Positions 9,201-18,284 of a stretch of 64,000 bases of DNA are shown piece after piece. A program made the position numbers and the translations under genes. The DNA is from Rheinheimera sp. D18 (lineage in GTDB: Bacteria > Pseudomonadota > Gammaproteobacteria > Enterobacterales > Alteromonadaceae). Where the stretch lies: assembly GCF_004345025.1 (NCBI RefSeq), contig NZ_CP037745.1, positions 496,001 through 560,000 of the forward strand, given 5' to 3'. Under the pieces are notes generated by a model that had not been told where the DNA came from, did no database searches, and saw only the letters and a list, made by a program, of their open reading frames with translations. The first letter of the stretch is position 1, and every line of letters begins with the position of its first letter.

Positions 9201-10026
9201 CTTGGCCGCGCTGAAAAAACGTTAAGGGCGTAGTGTCGGTAACATCGGCAATAGCTAAGGTTACGTCGCTTTGTAAACCACTTACTGTGCTTAGCACCTC
9301 ATCAATTAAAATGGGCGCATAGCTCAAGCCATATAACTGTGCTAAGCGTGCTTCTGGCGCGGTAGGTATGCTTGATGTGTAATAAATTGGCAATAAAATA
9401 AGAAAACCTTGTTGGGTTTTTTCGTTGGCTTGCACTAAGGTAACCGGCGCGGTTAAACGCGATTCATTGGTAAGTGCGGCATCGAGCGCTGCCTTGCGAC
9501 GCATAGGTTCTGAACCAATGTCAAAACCTATCGCTTCTAAATTACGCTGTTCTGGCTCAATATATTGAATAACAAATAGGCTGTCGTTATGTGGTTGAAA
9601 TTGTTCAATAGTAAAGTTAAAACCTGGGCGCTCTTTAGCCATTTTCGCTAAGAATATGGCTTTTTCATTAGGGTTTAGATAACGAATAATACCAAAACCA
9701 CGAGCACCGGGAAACTCATGGCTATAATCACGGTTTTGTGAGTAGCTTAAAATCAGCTGATAACTCAACTGTTCTGGTGTTACTGTCATGACCGCTGCAC
9801 GCGCGCCGCGTAAACCATACTCATACAGCGCGATATTATCACGCACGCCGTCGGCTATTAGGTTTAACCGCTGCATTACTTCCTGTTTTATGCGCTGCTG
9901 CTGCTCAGCTTGCTTTAGTGAAACGAAATGGTTAGCGGTACTATAACCGAGTAGCAAAATACACAGTGGTAACCAAAGCGAAAGCAACAGCTTGCTAACG
10001 CGGGAGCTGAAGTTACGCTCAGTCAT
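6226..10026 (-). CDS. CHASE-domain hybrid sensor histidine kinase with two receivers and HPt
   Basis: A 1266-residue inner-membrane kinase. Numbering from the chosen start: membrane segment ~12-34, periplasmic CHASE domain ~60-250, second membrane segment ~323-341, PAS ~388-510, HisKA with His544 in MSHEIRTPMN, HATPase with GTGLGLS near 724, receivers with Asp836 (IFVDWQMP) and Asp980 (VLMDIQMP), and a C-terminal HPt-like domain with His1124 in FHSLNGAAS. The open frame extends to 10086, but ATG 10026 gives a normal membrane N-terminus, has an AAGG upstream and overlaps the HPt gene by only eight bases. It lies between an HPt gene and a diguanylate cyclase gene. CHASE domains bind small ligands; the ligand here is unknown. 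Confidence 0.92.
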   Translation of the reverse strand: MTERNFSSRVSKLLLSLWLPLCILLLGYSTANHFVSLKQAEQQQRIKQEVMQRLNLIADGVRDNIALYEYGLRGARAAVMTVTPEQLSYQLILSYSQNRDYSHEFPGARGFGIIRYLNPNEKAIFLAKMAKERPGFNFTIEQFQPHNDSLFVIQYIEPEQRNLEAIGFDIGSEPMRRKAALDAALTNESRLTAPVTLVQANEKTQQGFLILLPIYYTSSIPTAPEARLAQLYGLSYAPILIDEVLSTVSGLQSDVTLAIADVTDTTPLTFFQRGQAAEHLIAHQQQLNMNLLGRHWQLTLTPSQVFINKLQLPSKGVLFREILGASLVIALIVFLVQLLIMRRTQKMRHKAELSHITENTLKQANIELEQLVDARTNEISRVNALQRSILSGAGYAIIATDTSGFITAFNPAAERLLGYQASEVLQKCTPAIFHLPDELQRHAVKLRAELGKDIHEDFESLIAKAREGWVESKRWTYVTKQGASVQVKLNVSALTDEYNQRVGYLGIAFDLTEQLQRESELAQAKEQAEIANQAKSDFLANMSHEIRTPMNAILGLLQLTANTQLDNRQADYIEKTQRAATSLLALLNDILDFSKVEAGKLELDPHPFSLPNLLQDISILLSSGAQEKELELLYHIAADVPQQLLGDSLRIKQILLNLAGNAIKFTEHGEVIISIRAQRLPQNQLKLLFSVRDTGIGMSPEQQKSIFSGFHQAESSISRRYGGTGLGLSISKRLINLMDGTIAVQSELGLGSEFTFDLTLHQAAEDNPSQTHLLKHLPADLKVLIVDDNDNARLILQEMAGAFGWQVDIAQSAEQAITLVEQASKQQLGYALIFVDWQMPTMDGLAFAEYVKLNNANKPAPKVVMISAYGKEILTKHTERTDQLLDGFLIKPITHDMMLTAVYSAIHENPITAPTAPKLNHDIPLSNITLLLVEDNATNQLVASELLATQGAIVDIASSGEQALAMLAQQPTRYDVVLMDIQMPEMDGYQTTQYIRQQPQLANLPIIAMTANALPSDKAACLAAGMQDHIAKPFSLDEVVTKTLKHCQRAASTTLPSRASVFNPQVLSFCQQQHISLQQAYARLGYSAELYTKVLRQFSADLQHCTEQLRQENISVKTAMLLFHSLNGAASTVGFTVISQLAAAQEQRLKENNNISTLNLDTTLASISAYQAIAITLLKLLDDETASEKNNTASLEMLSDQDIQAQLQQLMLYLNSANMAALPLFRQLSHTLQASYPTLVHNLNQEISALAFDAAAAILKPLLNEK

Positions 10027-10633
10027 CGGTTTTCGCCTTAGGCCCAGTTGCGACAAAGGGCTGTAACAGAGTGGCCGCCTCTGCAAAATTTAGCTCTGAA
10101 ATAAAGCGATTAAACTTAACGGCAGCTAACGGCGTTAAGAGATGCGCTAATGCGGCTTGGTTGGCATGCCATAATGCAACAGCGTGCATATCTTGTTGCT
10201 GTAATAATGTGAATAATTGTGAGATAGTGGAAGTGGTTTGTATATCAGCGAGTGCTAAAGATATGTCAGTCGTTATGGCATTAGCTTGAAACTGGCTTAA
10301 TGCTGCGCGAATTGCCACACCAGTTTGTCGGTATACGTGAATAAATGGACTGATAGCTAGTTGCTGACCGTTATTGCCAGTTTCGATGGTGAGTTCTAAC
10401 GTTTTACTTAAGTTAGCGAGTTGTTCTGCGCCTAAGGTGGCATAACCGCCGCGTAGTTTGTGTAGCAGGTGTTGTAGCTCATTCGTATTGTTGTGCAACA
10501 CATACTGCTGTATTAGCGCTATATTCGTCTCAGTATCGGCGAGCATACTATTAATCATTTGCACCAACTGTGCCTGATGCTGTTTTGACATCAATAGTAC
10601 AGCGTTAAATCGGTCATAATTTACCAATGTCAC
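10019..10633 (-). CDS. Stand-alone HPt phosphotransfer protein
   Basis: A 204-residue, mostly helical soluble protein. Residues ~30-85 form an HPt domain with the phospho-accepting His58 in HKLRGGYATLG, the usual H-x-L-[KR]-G signature. The C-terminal half (from ~100) lacks a second His signature but ends in a pattern, FNRFISELNFAEAATLLQPF, like the helical tail found after HPt domains in hybrid kinases. Its 3' end overlaps the kinase gene by eight bases, so expression is coupled. It may shuttle phosphate between the kinase receivers and the REC-GGDEF protein two genes on. The kinase also carries its own HPt-like domain, so the system has two possible phosphotransfer modules. Confidence 0.85.
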   Translation of the reverse strand: MTLVNYDRFNAVLLMSKQHQAQLVQMINSMLADTETNIALIQQYVLHNNTNELQHLLHKLRGGYATLGAEQLANLSKTLELTIETGNNGQQLAISPFIHVYRQTGVAIRAALSQFQANAITTDISLALADIQTTSTISQLFTLLQQQDMHAVALWHANQAALAHLLTPLAAVKFNRFISELNFAEAATLLQPFVATGPKAKTDD

Positions 10634-10733
10634 TTTATATTGCCCTGCCAGAGTGCCGAGTTAACAGCTAAACCGTATCTATTGTTTTAGCATAGTGCTT
10701 CCATAGGTTAATTACTACTAGCTGCGCTAGAGA

Positions 10734-11339
10734 TTATGCGCTTTGCTGCTCATCACTGCCGCCACTAAACCAGGCTTTAAACAGTACTTTTTCTATGGCC
10801 TGCTGCAGCGCTTGGTTAATCGGTAAGTGCTGTTTGCCAAGTTCATAGTCAAGTTCATTGACTTGCTCTTTAGCCATAATCATCAACGGCGGCGGATCGG
10901 ACTCTAGTGCAATCAACGATTCTTGATAAGCATGGGCTTGGTCTAGTTTAATAATTTTACAAGTAGATAGTGCGGTTTTGCCGTTTTTGTCACGATAACC
11001 GGCCGCACCAAATAAACGGCAGATGCTTGGACGTTGTTGATATACGCTACATTGCCCTTGTTTGCCGTCAAATGACAATTTTTGATAAAAAAAGCAGCCT
11101 TGAGGGTCGGTTAAGGTTTCGAGTTGTGTCAGTGTCTGTTCCGCTTTACCTTGATCAAACAAGTATAATGCCAGCGGCAACATTTCAAGCACCGTCGCTT
11201 CTATCGTCGGTTGCAAGCAGCATTCACCGCAGCCAGTGCGGCAACTTAAACCGCGCTGTTGTTGGTAGACTGAAAATGTTGTCGCTATTTCGCCATACAC
11301 AGCCTCAACACGACGCGATAACTCACGCAATCGTTGCAT
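10734..11339 (-). CDS. YkgJ family cysteine cluster protein
   Basis: A 201-residue cytoplasmic protein of the YkgJ/UPF0153 family. Seen: an N-terminal cluster CRTGCGECC (~35-43), a further Cys in CFFY, and CSVYQQRPSICRLFG (~97-111), the spacing expected for a zinc or Fe-S chelating CxBxCC domain. The role of the family is not established. It stands alone between the HPt gene (100 bases away) and the membrane GGDEF gene, all on the minus strand. Confidence 0.85.
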   Translation of the reverse strand: MQRLRELSRRVEAVYGEIATTFSVYQQQRGLSCRTGCGECCLQPTIEATVLEMLPLALYLFDQGKAEQTLTQLETLTDPQGCFFYQKLSFDGKQGQCSVYQQRPSICRLFGAAGYRDKNGKTALSTCKIIKLDQAHAYQESLIALESDPPPLMIMAKEQVNELDYELGKQHLPINQALQQAIEKVLFKAWFSGGSDEQQSA

Positions 11340-11506
11340 AAAGACCTCTAACGAAATAACTGTAAATTTAGGTTTGCCTATTAAGGATCGACGAGATGTC
11401 GAGCGAACATTTTACCTAGTGAATAAAACTATCAGCAATAGGGAAATGAAAATAAATGCAAAATAATTCGTATTAGTTGCTTAGTCATAGCCAATTGAAC
11501 ACGGCA

Positions 11507-13618
11507 CTATTTTTTAGCCTGATGGCGCTGCACATCTGCATCATTGCTATCGAATAGTTGTATGCGATTTGCGCCTTTTTCTTTGGCGATGCTACAGACT
11601 ATATAGGCCTTTTCTAAAATTATCTTTGCACTGTTATCTTCTGGTTGAATCTCCGTAATGCCGATACAGGCACTGACATGATGAATAGTATCCTGCCATG
11701 TAAAGCTAAACTCTCGCACAACATCCAGCAACTTATAGGCTAAAGCAAAGGCTTCATTGGCACTTTTACCTGTTAGCAAAATTGCAAATTCGTCGCTGTC
11801 TAGCCGTGCTAATGGGCCGTTATGATGCGTAACTTGTTTTAAGGTGTCACTTAACTGCTGCAAAAACATATCAGCTGCAACGCGGTTGCAATTATTACTA
11901 ATGGTGCGGTACTGATCTACATCGATATACAATACGCAGCCTTTGCCTACTCCCTCTTGGCTACACAATGTATTTAGTTGTTGCTCAAAGTAGTAGCGGT
12001 TATACAGCGTGGTTAAATGGTCATGGTTAGCTAAATATACTAGCTGTTCATCCGCTGATTTTTGTTCAGTAATATCAATAATTGAGCCGTGAACAATCGC
12101 GTTAGTGCTGGCATCTACTACGCCAGCCCGCAACGATATTCGTGCCCAAAATTGGTGATTATCAGCGTGTAAACAGCGAGCGTCAAAACGGCTAATTGTG
12201 CCCAGCGGCTGCGCATGTAACGCTAGTATTTGCTGCTCTAAGGTGGTCGCTATACTCGTGCCGGCAGTAGCGCGTTTTAATTGCTCTATGTTTGGGTAGC
12301 CAAACATATCTAGTAATACACTGTTGGCATTAAGCACTTTACCCGCTGTGGTGGTGCTGAACATGGCTTCAGCAGCTTGATGAAAAGCAGCTTGATATTG
12401 AGCATGCTCGGCTGCTGTTATGTTAGATATTAGCGGGCTAATTTGTAATTGATGCAGATTAAAGCTAGTGAGTGCCAGGCTGAGCAACACTAATGAAATC
12501 GGAATATACGACCAATTAAAATTGGCATGTAAGTAACCGGCTTGACCTAGTGTTAACAGCAACGCACTAATTAAGGTAAAAACACAGGCCCAAACAAAGC
12601 TGCGTGTTTGCGCTGGGCCTTTGATGCTTAAACGCAGAGCCAGCAAGATACTGCTGAACAACGCCCAACCAAGCGCTGCAAATAACAAATATAACCGAGT
12701 TTGACCGCCAGCAAAGAGCGGGCTAAACAACAATGATAATGCTAAAAAACAGCTAAGATAATTAGTTAGTTGCCACCAAAAACTTGTTAAGCCGCGCATG
12801 GCGTAACGAATAAACATATTAAAACAAAATAGGTTAGCACCTACTACTATATATAAAATCGCCTGATTTATTTCTGGGTAGCTAGGCCATAATAGGGCAA
12901 ATGCCATGCCGTTGAGAATGCCAATGGTGAGGGCAAAACTAATAAAAAAGCCAGCAAAATAGACATAGTGTTTGGCTTTATGCTGCGCCAATAAAATGAG
13001 GTTATATAACGCCAGTAATAATAAAAAGCCTTGTAATAAACCATCTAACATTGCTTGGCGTTGTTTGGCTGCAGTAAATTGTTCGAGCGGCCATAACTGT
13101 AATACGTTGGGAATAATTGCCGCATCTTGTATTTTAATAAAAATATCAATTTCTTCAGCTACCGGCAGTTTTAGGCTTACAGCAAAACTGCGAAATGGCA
13201 TGGCACGTTCGCGATAGGGGTAATCGGTACCAGAGCGGCTTAATAAGCGAATATCTTGGTTTTGTCGATTTACTTGATAAATTTCAATTTTGTCAGCTAA
13301 TGGAAAGTTATATTCCAATATCGATTCGATAACTCTGTTACTGGTATTTTTTATACGGGCAAAAAACCAAATAGCCTCTCGCTCACTAAATAGCAAACGG
13401 GGTGCTTCGTTTACTAATTTAAAGTTATGGTGATGTTCTGGATCTGAGAGTAAATCGTCTAAATTGAAGTTGCTTGGCGTAGCTTGAAAATACACTTGGC
13501 TTAAAATTAGCCGCTCGGTAGGCGCACTTTGTAGCTGGTTTGTTCCGGCATGAAACGCTAAAGCTCTAGGGCTAAATAGACACAAGAGTAATAAAACCCA
13601 GGGCAGAACGGTTGGCAC
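11507..13618 (-). CDS. 7TMR-DISM sensor with PAS and a degenerate GGDEF domain
   Basis: A 703-residue membrane protein. After a signal peptide (~1-21) come an extracytoplasmic 7TMR-DISMED2-type domain (~40-180, which binds carbohydrates or similar ligands in known members) and seven membrane helices (~190-390). A PAS domain (~405-520, ending ITEQKSADEQ) and a GGDEF domain (~525-690, opening LANHDHLTTLYNRYYFE) follow. The metal-binding segment YIDVDQYRTIS is present, but the catalytic loop reads LDSDEF instead of GGDEF, and no RxxD inhibitory site precedes it. Activity is therefore doubtful; it may be a c-di-GMP or GTP sensor. It is monocistronic. Confidence 0.88.
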   Translation of the reverse strand: MPTVLPWVLLLLCLFSPRALAFHAGTNQLQSAPTERLILSQVYFQATPSNFNLDDLLSDPEHHHNFKLVNEAPRLLFSEREAIWFFARIKNTSNRVIESILEYNFPLADKIEIYQVNRQNQDIRLLSRSGTDYPYRERAMPFRSFAVSLKLPVAEEIDIFIKIQDAAIIPNVLQLWPLEQFTAAKQRQAMLDGLLQGFLLLLALYNLILLAQHKAKHYVYFAGFFISFALTIGILNGMAFALLWPSYPEINQAILYIVVGANLFCFNMFIRYAMRGLTSFWWQLTNYLSCFLALSLLFSPLFAGGQTRLYLLFAALGWALFSSILLALRLSIKGPAQTRSFVWACVFTLISALLLTLGQAGYLHANFNWSYIPISLVLLSLALTSFNLHQLQISPLISNITAAEHAQYQAAFHQAAEAMFSTTTAGKVLNANSVLLDMFGYPNIEQLKRATAGTSIATTLEQQILALHAQPLGTISRFDARCLHADNHQFWARISLRAGVVDASTNAIVHGSIIDITEQKSADEQLVYLANHDHLTTLYNRYYFEQQLNTLCSQEGVGKGCVLYIDVDQYRTISNNCNRVAADMFLQQLSDTLKQVTHHNGPLARLDSDEFAILLTGKSANEAFALAYKLLDVVREFSFTWQDTIHHVSACIGITEIQPEDNSAKIILEKAYIVCSIAKEKGANRIQLFDSNDADVQRHQAKK

Positions 13619-13816
13619 GCTATAAGCTCCTACATATACCAGTATGGTAACTCATTATTTACTTTTCAAACAGTAACATACAGCAATATAGAGTGTCAGT
13701 ATAAAACGGTGAATAATAACTAAGCTAAGTTAGAGGCGAATAAATACATCTAGAGTTTGAGCATTTCGTAACTTAGGTTATAACTACACTAAGCAAAAAC
13801 TACCAGAGGGGAAATT

Positions 13817-14122
13817 ATGATACGACCTATATTAGCTATTAGTATACTGCTTGTTACTTCGGCAGCGGCCGGTGCGGATGCGCAGGCTGGTAAGGCAAAA
13901 GCAGGTGTATGCGCGGCTTGCCACGGCAGTAATGGCATTTCTATTATTCCTGATTACCCCAATTTAGCCGGACAAAAAGTAAAGTACTTAGAAAGCGCGA
14001 TTAAAGCTTATCGCGATGGTGAGCGTAAAAATGCCATTATGTCACCTATGGCAACTGGGCTAACAGAAGCTGATGTCGCCAACCTAGCCGCTTACTTTGC
14101 CAGCTTGCCTGCTGGCGGTTGA
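13817..14122 (+). CDS. Small periplasmic c-type cytochrome (c553/c4-like)
   Basis: A 101-residue protein with a signal peptide ([16 protein letters not shown]) and one class I haem site, CAACH (Cys32, Cys35, His36). A likely axial Met lies in IMSPMATG (~75-78), and the protein ends with the typical C-terminal helix [12 protein letters not shown]. Single-haem proteins of this size carry electrons in the periplasm, often to cytochrome oxidases or peroxidases. A ribosome site GAGGGG precedes the ATG. Its last 31 bases overlap the 3' end of recQ on the other strand, an unusual amount for convergent genes. Confidence 0.9.
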   Translation: MIRPILAISILLVTSAAAGADAQAGKAKAGVCAACHGSNGISIIPDYPNLAGQKVKYLESAIKAYRDGERKNAIMSPMATGLTEADVANLAAYFASLPAGG

Positions 14123-15915
14123 TTATCTGCTGCTAAATAGTCGCTAATCTCATCAATAAAGTCGGCACCATAGCGGGCTAACTTAGTTTGGCCTACACCT
14201 GATATTGCTAACATACTGCGGTTGTCGGTTGGCAGTTGTTGGCACATGTCAATTAAGCTGGCATCACTAAATACCACAAAAGGTGGCACATCGTCGCGCT
14301 TAGCAATGTTTTTACGCAGGTTTTTTAACCGAGCAAACAAGGCACGATCGTATTGTTGCTTACTGAGGCGATCAGGCTCGCGTTTTACGCTTTGTAACCT
14401 AGGAACGGCTAGCGAAAGCGGTGTTTCGCCACGTAACACAGGGCGTGCAGCTGGTTGTAGTTTTAGTACTGAGTGCGCGGTAATATCCTGCTGTAGCAGG
14501 CCAAAGTGAATAAGTTGACGCAATATACTTAGCCAATAGTCATGGCTTAATTCTTTGCCAATACCCCAAGTTGATAATTGGTCGTGCTTTAGTTCGGTAA
14601 TTTTTTGATTTTGGCCGCCACGCAGTACATCGATAACATGATGCATGCCAAAGCTTTGACCTACCCGATATACGCAAGATAGTGCTTTTTGTGCCAACTC
14701 TGTACCGTCAAACTGTTGTGGCGGTTGCAAGCAGGTATCACAGTTGCCACAGGGGGTTTGTCTGGCTTCGCCAAAGTAATTTAACAGCACGAGACGTCGG
14801 CAGGTTTGCGCTTCGGCAAAAGCCGCCATGGCTAAAAATCGCTGCCAGGTTACTTCAGCACGCTGGGTGTTTTCTTCTGCGTCTAACCAGCGTTTCATTT
14901 TACCGATATCAGCAGGATCAAATAGCAACATGGCTTCGGCGGCTAGGCTATCGCGGCCAGCTCGGCCTGTTTCTTGATAATAGGCCTCAATGGTTCGAGG
15001 CAGTTCGTAGTGTAAAACAAAACGAATGTTCGATTTATTTACGCCCATGCCAAAGGCAACTGTGGCGACAATTAACTGATAGTCGTCACGCTTAAACGCA
15101 TCTTGCACGGTATTACGCTCGTCATTGCTCATGCCGGCATGATACGCCGCGGCATTAAAGCCACGTTGTTTAAGCTGTTCTGTTAGCTCATCTACTTTGC
15201 GCCGCGAGCCACAATAAATAATGCCACTGGCGCCGTCTTGCTGCTGTAAATAATTTATTACCTGCTCAAGAGGGCGAAATTTTTCTTGTACGGTGTAGCG
15301 AATGTTAGGCCGGTCAAAGCTGCCCACATGCACCAAAGGCTGCTGTAAGTTGAGCTGCTGTATAATATCATGGCGAGTTGCAGCATCGGCAGTGGCGGTA
15401 AGCGCCATTACCGGCACCGACGGGAAACGTTGCTTTAGCAGGGCCAATGCCATGTAGTCTGGACGAAAATCGTGGCCCCACTGTGAAATACAGTGTGCTT
15501 CATCAATGGCAAATAAGCTAACGCCAACGTCGACTATGCGCTCTAAAAAGTGCGGTTGTAATAAGCGTTCAGGCGCAACGTAAAGTAGCTTAAGTTCACC
15601 ACGGCGCAACCGAGAAAACACCTGCAATACTTCATCGCGGTTTAAGCTGCTGTTGACGAATTCTGCGGCTATACCATTAGCTTTAAGTGCATCTACCTGA
15701 TCTTTCATCAGTGACATTAGCGGCGACACCACAATAGTTACCTGAGGTAGCATTAATGCCGGCAATTGATAGCATAACGATTTACCGCCGCCAGTAGGCA
15801 TTAATACAAAGCTGTCTTGGCCTTGCAATGCCGTTTGGATCACGTCTAGCTGGCCGTCACGAAATTCGCTATAGCCAAATGCTTGTTTTAACAACGACAA
15901 CAAATTTTGTATCAC
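14092..15915 (-). CDS. recQ: ATP-dependent DNA helicase RecQ
   Basis: A 607-residue RecQ, normal length for the E. coli type. Walker A is [12 protein letters not shown] (~40), the DEAH box is [17 protein letters not shown], and motif VI is ETGRAGRD. The RQC region has four zinc-binding cysteines ([12 protein letters not shown], then CGNCDTC), and a C-terminal HRDC domain covers ~525-595. It unwinds DNA 3' to 5' in the RecF recombination pathway. The start is GTG at 15915, the first in-frame start matching the family N-terminus ([14 protein letters not shown]). Its 3' end runs 31 bases into the convergent cytochrome gene. Confidence 0.97.
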   Translation of the reverse strand: MIQNLLSLLKQAFGYSEFRDGQLDVIQTALQGQDSFVLMPTGGGKSLCYQLPALMLPQVTIVVSPLMSLMKDQVDALKANGIAAEFVNSSLNRDEVLQVFSRLRRGELKLLYVAPERLLQPHFLERIVDVGVSLFAIDEAHCISQWGHDFRPDYMALALLKQRFPSVPVMALTATADAATRHDIIQQLNLQQPLVHVGSFDRPNIRYTVQEKFRPLEQVINYLQQQDGASGIIYCGSRRKVDELTEQLKQRGFNAAAYHAGMSNDERNTVQDAFKRDDYQLIVATVAFGMGVNKSNIRFVLHYELPRTIEAYYQETGRAGRDSLAAEAMLLFDPADIGKMKRWLDAEENTQRAEVTWQRFLAMAAFAEAQTCRRLVLLNYFGEARQTPCGNCDTCLQPPQQFDGTELAQKALSCVYRVGQSFGMHHVIDVLRGGQNQKITELKHDQLSTWGIGKELSHDYWLSILRQLIHFGLLQQDITAHSVLKLQPAARPVLRGETPLSLAVPRLQSVKREPDRLSKQQYDRALFARLKNLRKNIAKRDDVPPFVVFSDASLIDMCQQLPTDNRSMLAISGVGQTKLARYGADFIDEISDYLAADNQPPAGKLAK

Positions 15916-16063
15916 TTAACGCCCATAGTTAATAAAGTGCATTGCGGCGCTTATGATAATGGCACGGCGGCGAAACAACAAATTGTCTGTAAAGTCTTGC
16001 CTATGATTTCTGCTTCGGTAGACTGAAACGTCATTTGTTAAGGTCTTACCAGTTAGGAGTTTT

Positions 16064-16516
16064 ATGCCAGATAATCCGTTATTACCTCTGATTGCCCAAG
16101 TATTTGATCAGATGCCTTTCAACCGTTTACTGGGTTTAAAAGTGACCCGTTTTGCCGAAGACAGCGTTGAAGTTTGCTTTAATTGGTCTGAGCAGCTGAT
16201 TGGTAACCCGTTACAACAAATTCTACATGGTGGCGTTATTTCTTCGGTATTAGATGTCGCTGGCGGCATTATGGCGGTATCTAGTGCACTAGGGCGCTTA
16301 ACTGATGTTGCACCAGAGCAGTTATTTGCGCGGTTAGGTAAAATGAGCACTATAGATATTCGCACCGATTACTTAAGGCCAGGACGTGGTGAGCGTTTTA
16401 TTGCCTCGGCGCGAGTTATTCGTTCGGGTAATAAGGTTGCAGTATGTCGCATGGAACTGCACAACGAGCAAGGCAAGCATATTGCATTAGGTACAGGCAC
16501 TTATTTAGTCGGCTAA
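16064..16516 (+). CDS. Hotdog-fold thioesterase, YigI-like
   Basis: A 150-residue hotdog-fold protein. The core motif ILHGGVISSVLDVAGG (~49-64) is the helix and HGG loop typical of PaaI/YigI-type acyl-CoA thioesterases, followed by TDYLRPGRGERFIASARVIRSG in two adjoining strands. YigI hydrolyses medium- and long-chain acyl-CoA in E. coli; the substrate here is inferred only by family. The ATG is preceded by TTAGGAG at an ideal distance. It sits upstream of rarD on the same strand with an 80-base gap. Confidence 0.82.
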   Translation: MPDNPLLPLIAQVFDQMPFNRLLGLKVTRFAEDSVEVCFNWSEQLIGNPLQQILHGGVISSVLDVAGGIMAVSSALGRLTDVAPEQLFARLGKMSTIDIRTDYLRPGRGERFIASARVIRSGNKVAVCRMELHNEQGKHIALGTGTYLVG

Positions 16517-16596
16517 CCCATTTTTATCGGTAAGTGTTATGCGTATATTGTTGTGCTGCGCGTATAATGGCGGCTTATTGTCTGGAGCTTGCCTGA

Positions 16597-17508
16597 ATGT
16601 CGTTAAGTCGTGAACAAAAGCTTGGTGGTATCTTTGCTGCCAGCGCCTATAGCTTATGGGGTGTCGCCCCATTATATTTTAAACACATTGATTACATACC
16701 GGCTGCAGAAATTCTGCTGCACCGCATTATTTGGTCTTTTCTGTTACTGTTTTTTATCTTACTGGCATTAAAGCAAAGCGATAAGGTATTGGCGGTGTTA
16801 CGCAAACCCAAAACGTTAGCTTGGCTATTTATTGCGGCAATATTACTCGGTGGTAACTGGGGGCTGTTTATTTGGGCGGTTAATAATAATCACATGCTGG
16901 ATGCTAGCCTAGGTTATTACATCAACCCCTTGCTTAATGTGTTGCTGGGCATGTTATTTCTAAGTGAGCGTTTGCGTAAATTACAATGGGTCGCAGTAAC
17001 CTTGGCTTGTACTGGTGTGGTTATTCAGGTTATCACCTTTGGTTCATTCCCTTGGATTGCGCTAACGCTTGCCAGCTCGTTTGCTATCTATGGCTTAATT
17101 CGTAAAAAATTAGCGGTAGATGCCGTTACCGGCTTATTTTACGAGTCATTATTATTACTGCCCATAGCGTTAGGCTATTGGTGGCAATATGCCGATAGTA
17201 GCGCCGCAAACTTATTAAACAATAGTTGGCAGTTAAATAGCTACCTTATTGCCGCAGGTTTGGTAACCACAGTGCCATTGTTATGTTTTATTGCTGGTGC
17301 CCAACGTTTGCAGCTTTCTACCATGGGCTTTTTTCAATATATCGGGCCAAGTTGTATGTTTGTGTTTGGCGTCTGGATTTATCATGAGCCGCTAGCGGTA
17401 GAACGACTATTTACGTTTGGCTTAATTTGGTTGGCTTTACTAGTGTACTCGGTAGATGCTTTACGTTTTAATATACGACGTAACCGACAAAGCAAAAAAT
17501 TAGCCTAG
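16597..17508 (+). CDS. rarD: RarD, EamA-type permease
   Basis: A 303-residue inner-membrane protein with about ten hydrophobic segments and no soluble domain. The N-terminus GGIFAASAYSLWGVAPLYFK and the segment GYYINPLLNVLLGMLFLSERL are characteristic of RarD, a member of the EamA/DMT transporter superfamily whose substrate is not firmly known (named from a chloramphenicol-sensitivity association). The N- and C-terminal halves each carry an EamA-like repeat. It lies 41 bases upstream of a DUF599 gene on the same strand. Confidence 0.9.
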   Translation: MSLSREQKLGGIFAASAYSLWGVAPLYFKHIDYIPAAEILLHRIIWSFLLLFFILLALKQSDKVLAVLRKPKTLAWLFIAAILLGGNWGLFIWAVNNNHMLDASLGYYINPLLNVLLGMLFLSERLRKLQWVAVTLACTGVVIQVITFGSFPWIALTLASSFAIYGLIRKKLAVDAVTGLFYESLLLLPIALGYWWQYADSSAANLLNNSWQLNSYLIAAGLVTTVPLLCFIAGAQRLQLSTMGFFQYIGPSCMFVFGVWIYHEPLAVERLFTFGLIWLALLVYSVDALRFNIRRNRQSKKLA

Positions 17509-17549
17509 TTGTTTGTATAACCTTAACCCGGTGCCAATGGAGTAATAAC

Positions 17550-18227
17550 GTGATCAGCAGTATTGATTTAATTGCCCTTGCTTGGTTTTTCAGTTTGTGG
17601 ATTGGCTACACGCTATTTGCCAAAAAACGCGCTAAATTAGTGAGTTGTTTGTCGTTTGAGCTAAGGCGCAAGCGCACAGACTGGATGCGAAAAATGCTGT
17701 CGCGTGAAAACAATATGCCCGATGTGGGTTTAATTTCGACGCTAGAGCGTAACGTGGCATTTTTTGCCTCGAGTTGCTTGCTAATTATGGCGGGTTTAAT
17801 AACGGCAATGAGTTCGGCAGAGCAAGTTAATGCCATGCTAACTCAGTTAATGCCTTGGTCGACCTCTACCGCTAGTGGTGTGCAGCTAAAGTTACTGTTA
17901 TTGACCGGTATTTATGTGTTTGCCTTCTTTCAGTTTACTTGGTCGCTGCGTCAATATGGCTTTTGTGGGGTATTAGTTGGTGCGGCACCAGATGGCCGTG
18001 ATATGACCGATGATGATAAGCAACTTTATGCTAATCGCACCGCTAAGGTGCTAGATCAGGCTAGCCACTCGTTTAACTACGGTTTAAGAGCGATCTATTT
18101 TTCATTAGCGGGGTTAAGTTGGTTTATTCATCCGTTGTTGTTAATTTTTGCCACGGTATTAGTGGTGGTGGTATTAAAACAACGAGAATTTCATTCTGCA
18201 GTATTAAAAGCGCTACGCGAGTGTTAA
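17550..18227 (+). CDS. DUF599 family membrane protein
   Basis: A 225-residue protein with four probable membrane helices (~5-22, ~70-90, ~108-130, ~175-205). The N-terminal LIALAWFFSLWIGYTLFAK and the loop with RENNMPDVGLISTLERNVAFFASS match the DUF599 family, whose function is unknown. It starts at GTG 17550 with ATGGAG seven bases upstream. It follows rarD closely and is ended by the hairpin at 18247-18272. Confidence 0.85.
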   Translation: MISSIDLIALAWFFSLWIGYTLFAKKRAKLVSCLSFELRRKRTDWMRKMLSRENNMPDVGLISTLERNVAFFASSCLLIMAGLITAMSSAEQVNAMLTQLMPWSTSTASGVQLKLLLLTGIYVFAFFQFTWSLRQYGFCGVLVGAAPDGRDMTDDDKQLYANRTAKVLDQASHSFNYGLRAIYFSLAGLSWFIHPLLLIFATVLVVVVLKQREFHSAVLKALREC

Positions 18228-18246
18228 TTACGGCGTAACTAATAAG

Positions 18247-18272
18247 ATAACGGCAGCAAAGGCTGCCGTTAT
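18247..18272. terminator. Bidirectional hairpin between DUF599 and dolP
   Basis: Perfect 11-bp stem ATAACGGCAGC / GCTGCCGTTAT with a four-base loop, located between the stops of two convergent genes. It can form on both strands. The U-tracts are poor (TGTTACG one way, CTTATTAG the other), so efficiency is uncertain. Confidence 0.7.
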
Positions 18273-18284
18273 TGTTACGGATAC

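Noticed and set aside
10027..10086. Longer start of the hybrid kinase at 10086
   Set aside because: It would add 20 basic and polar residues before the membrane helix and overlap the HPt gene by 68 bases; ATG 10026 fits better.
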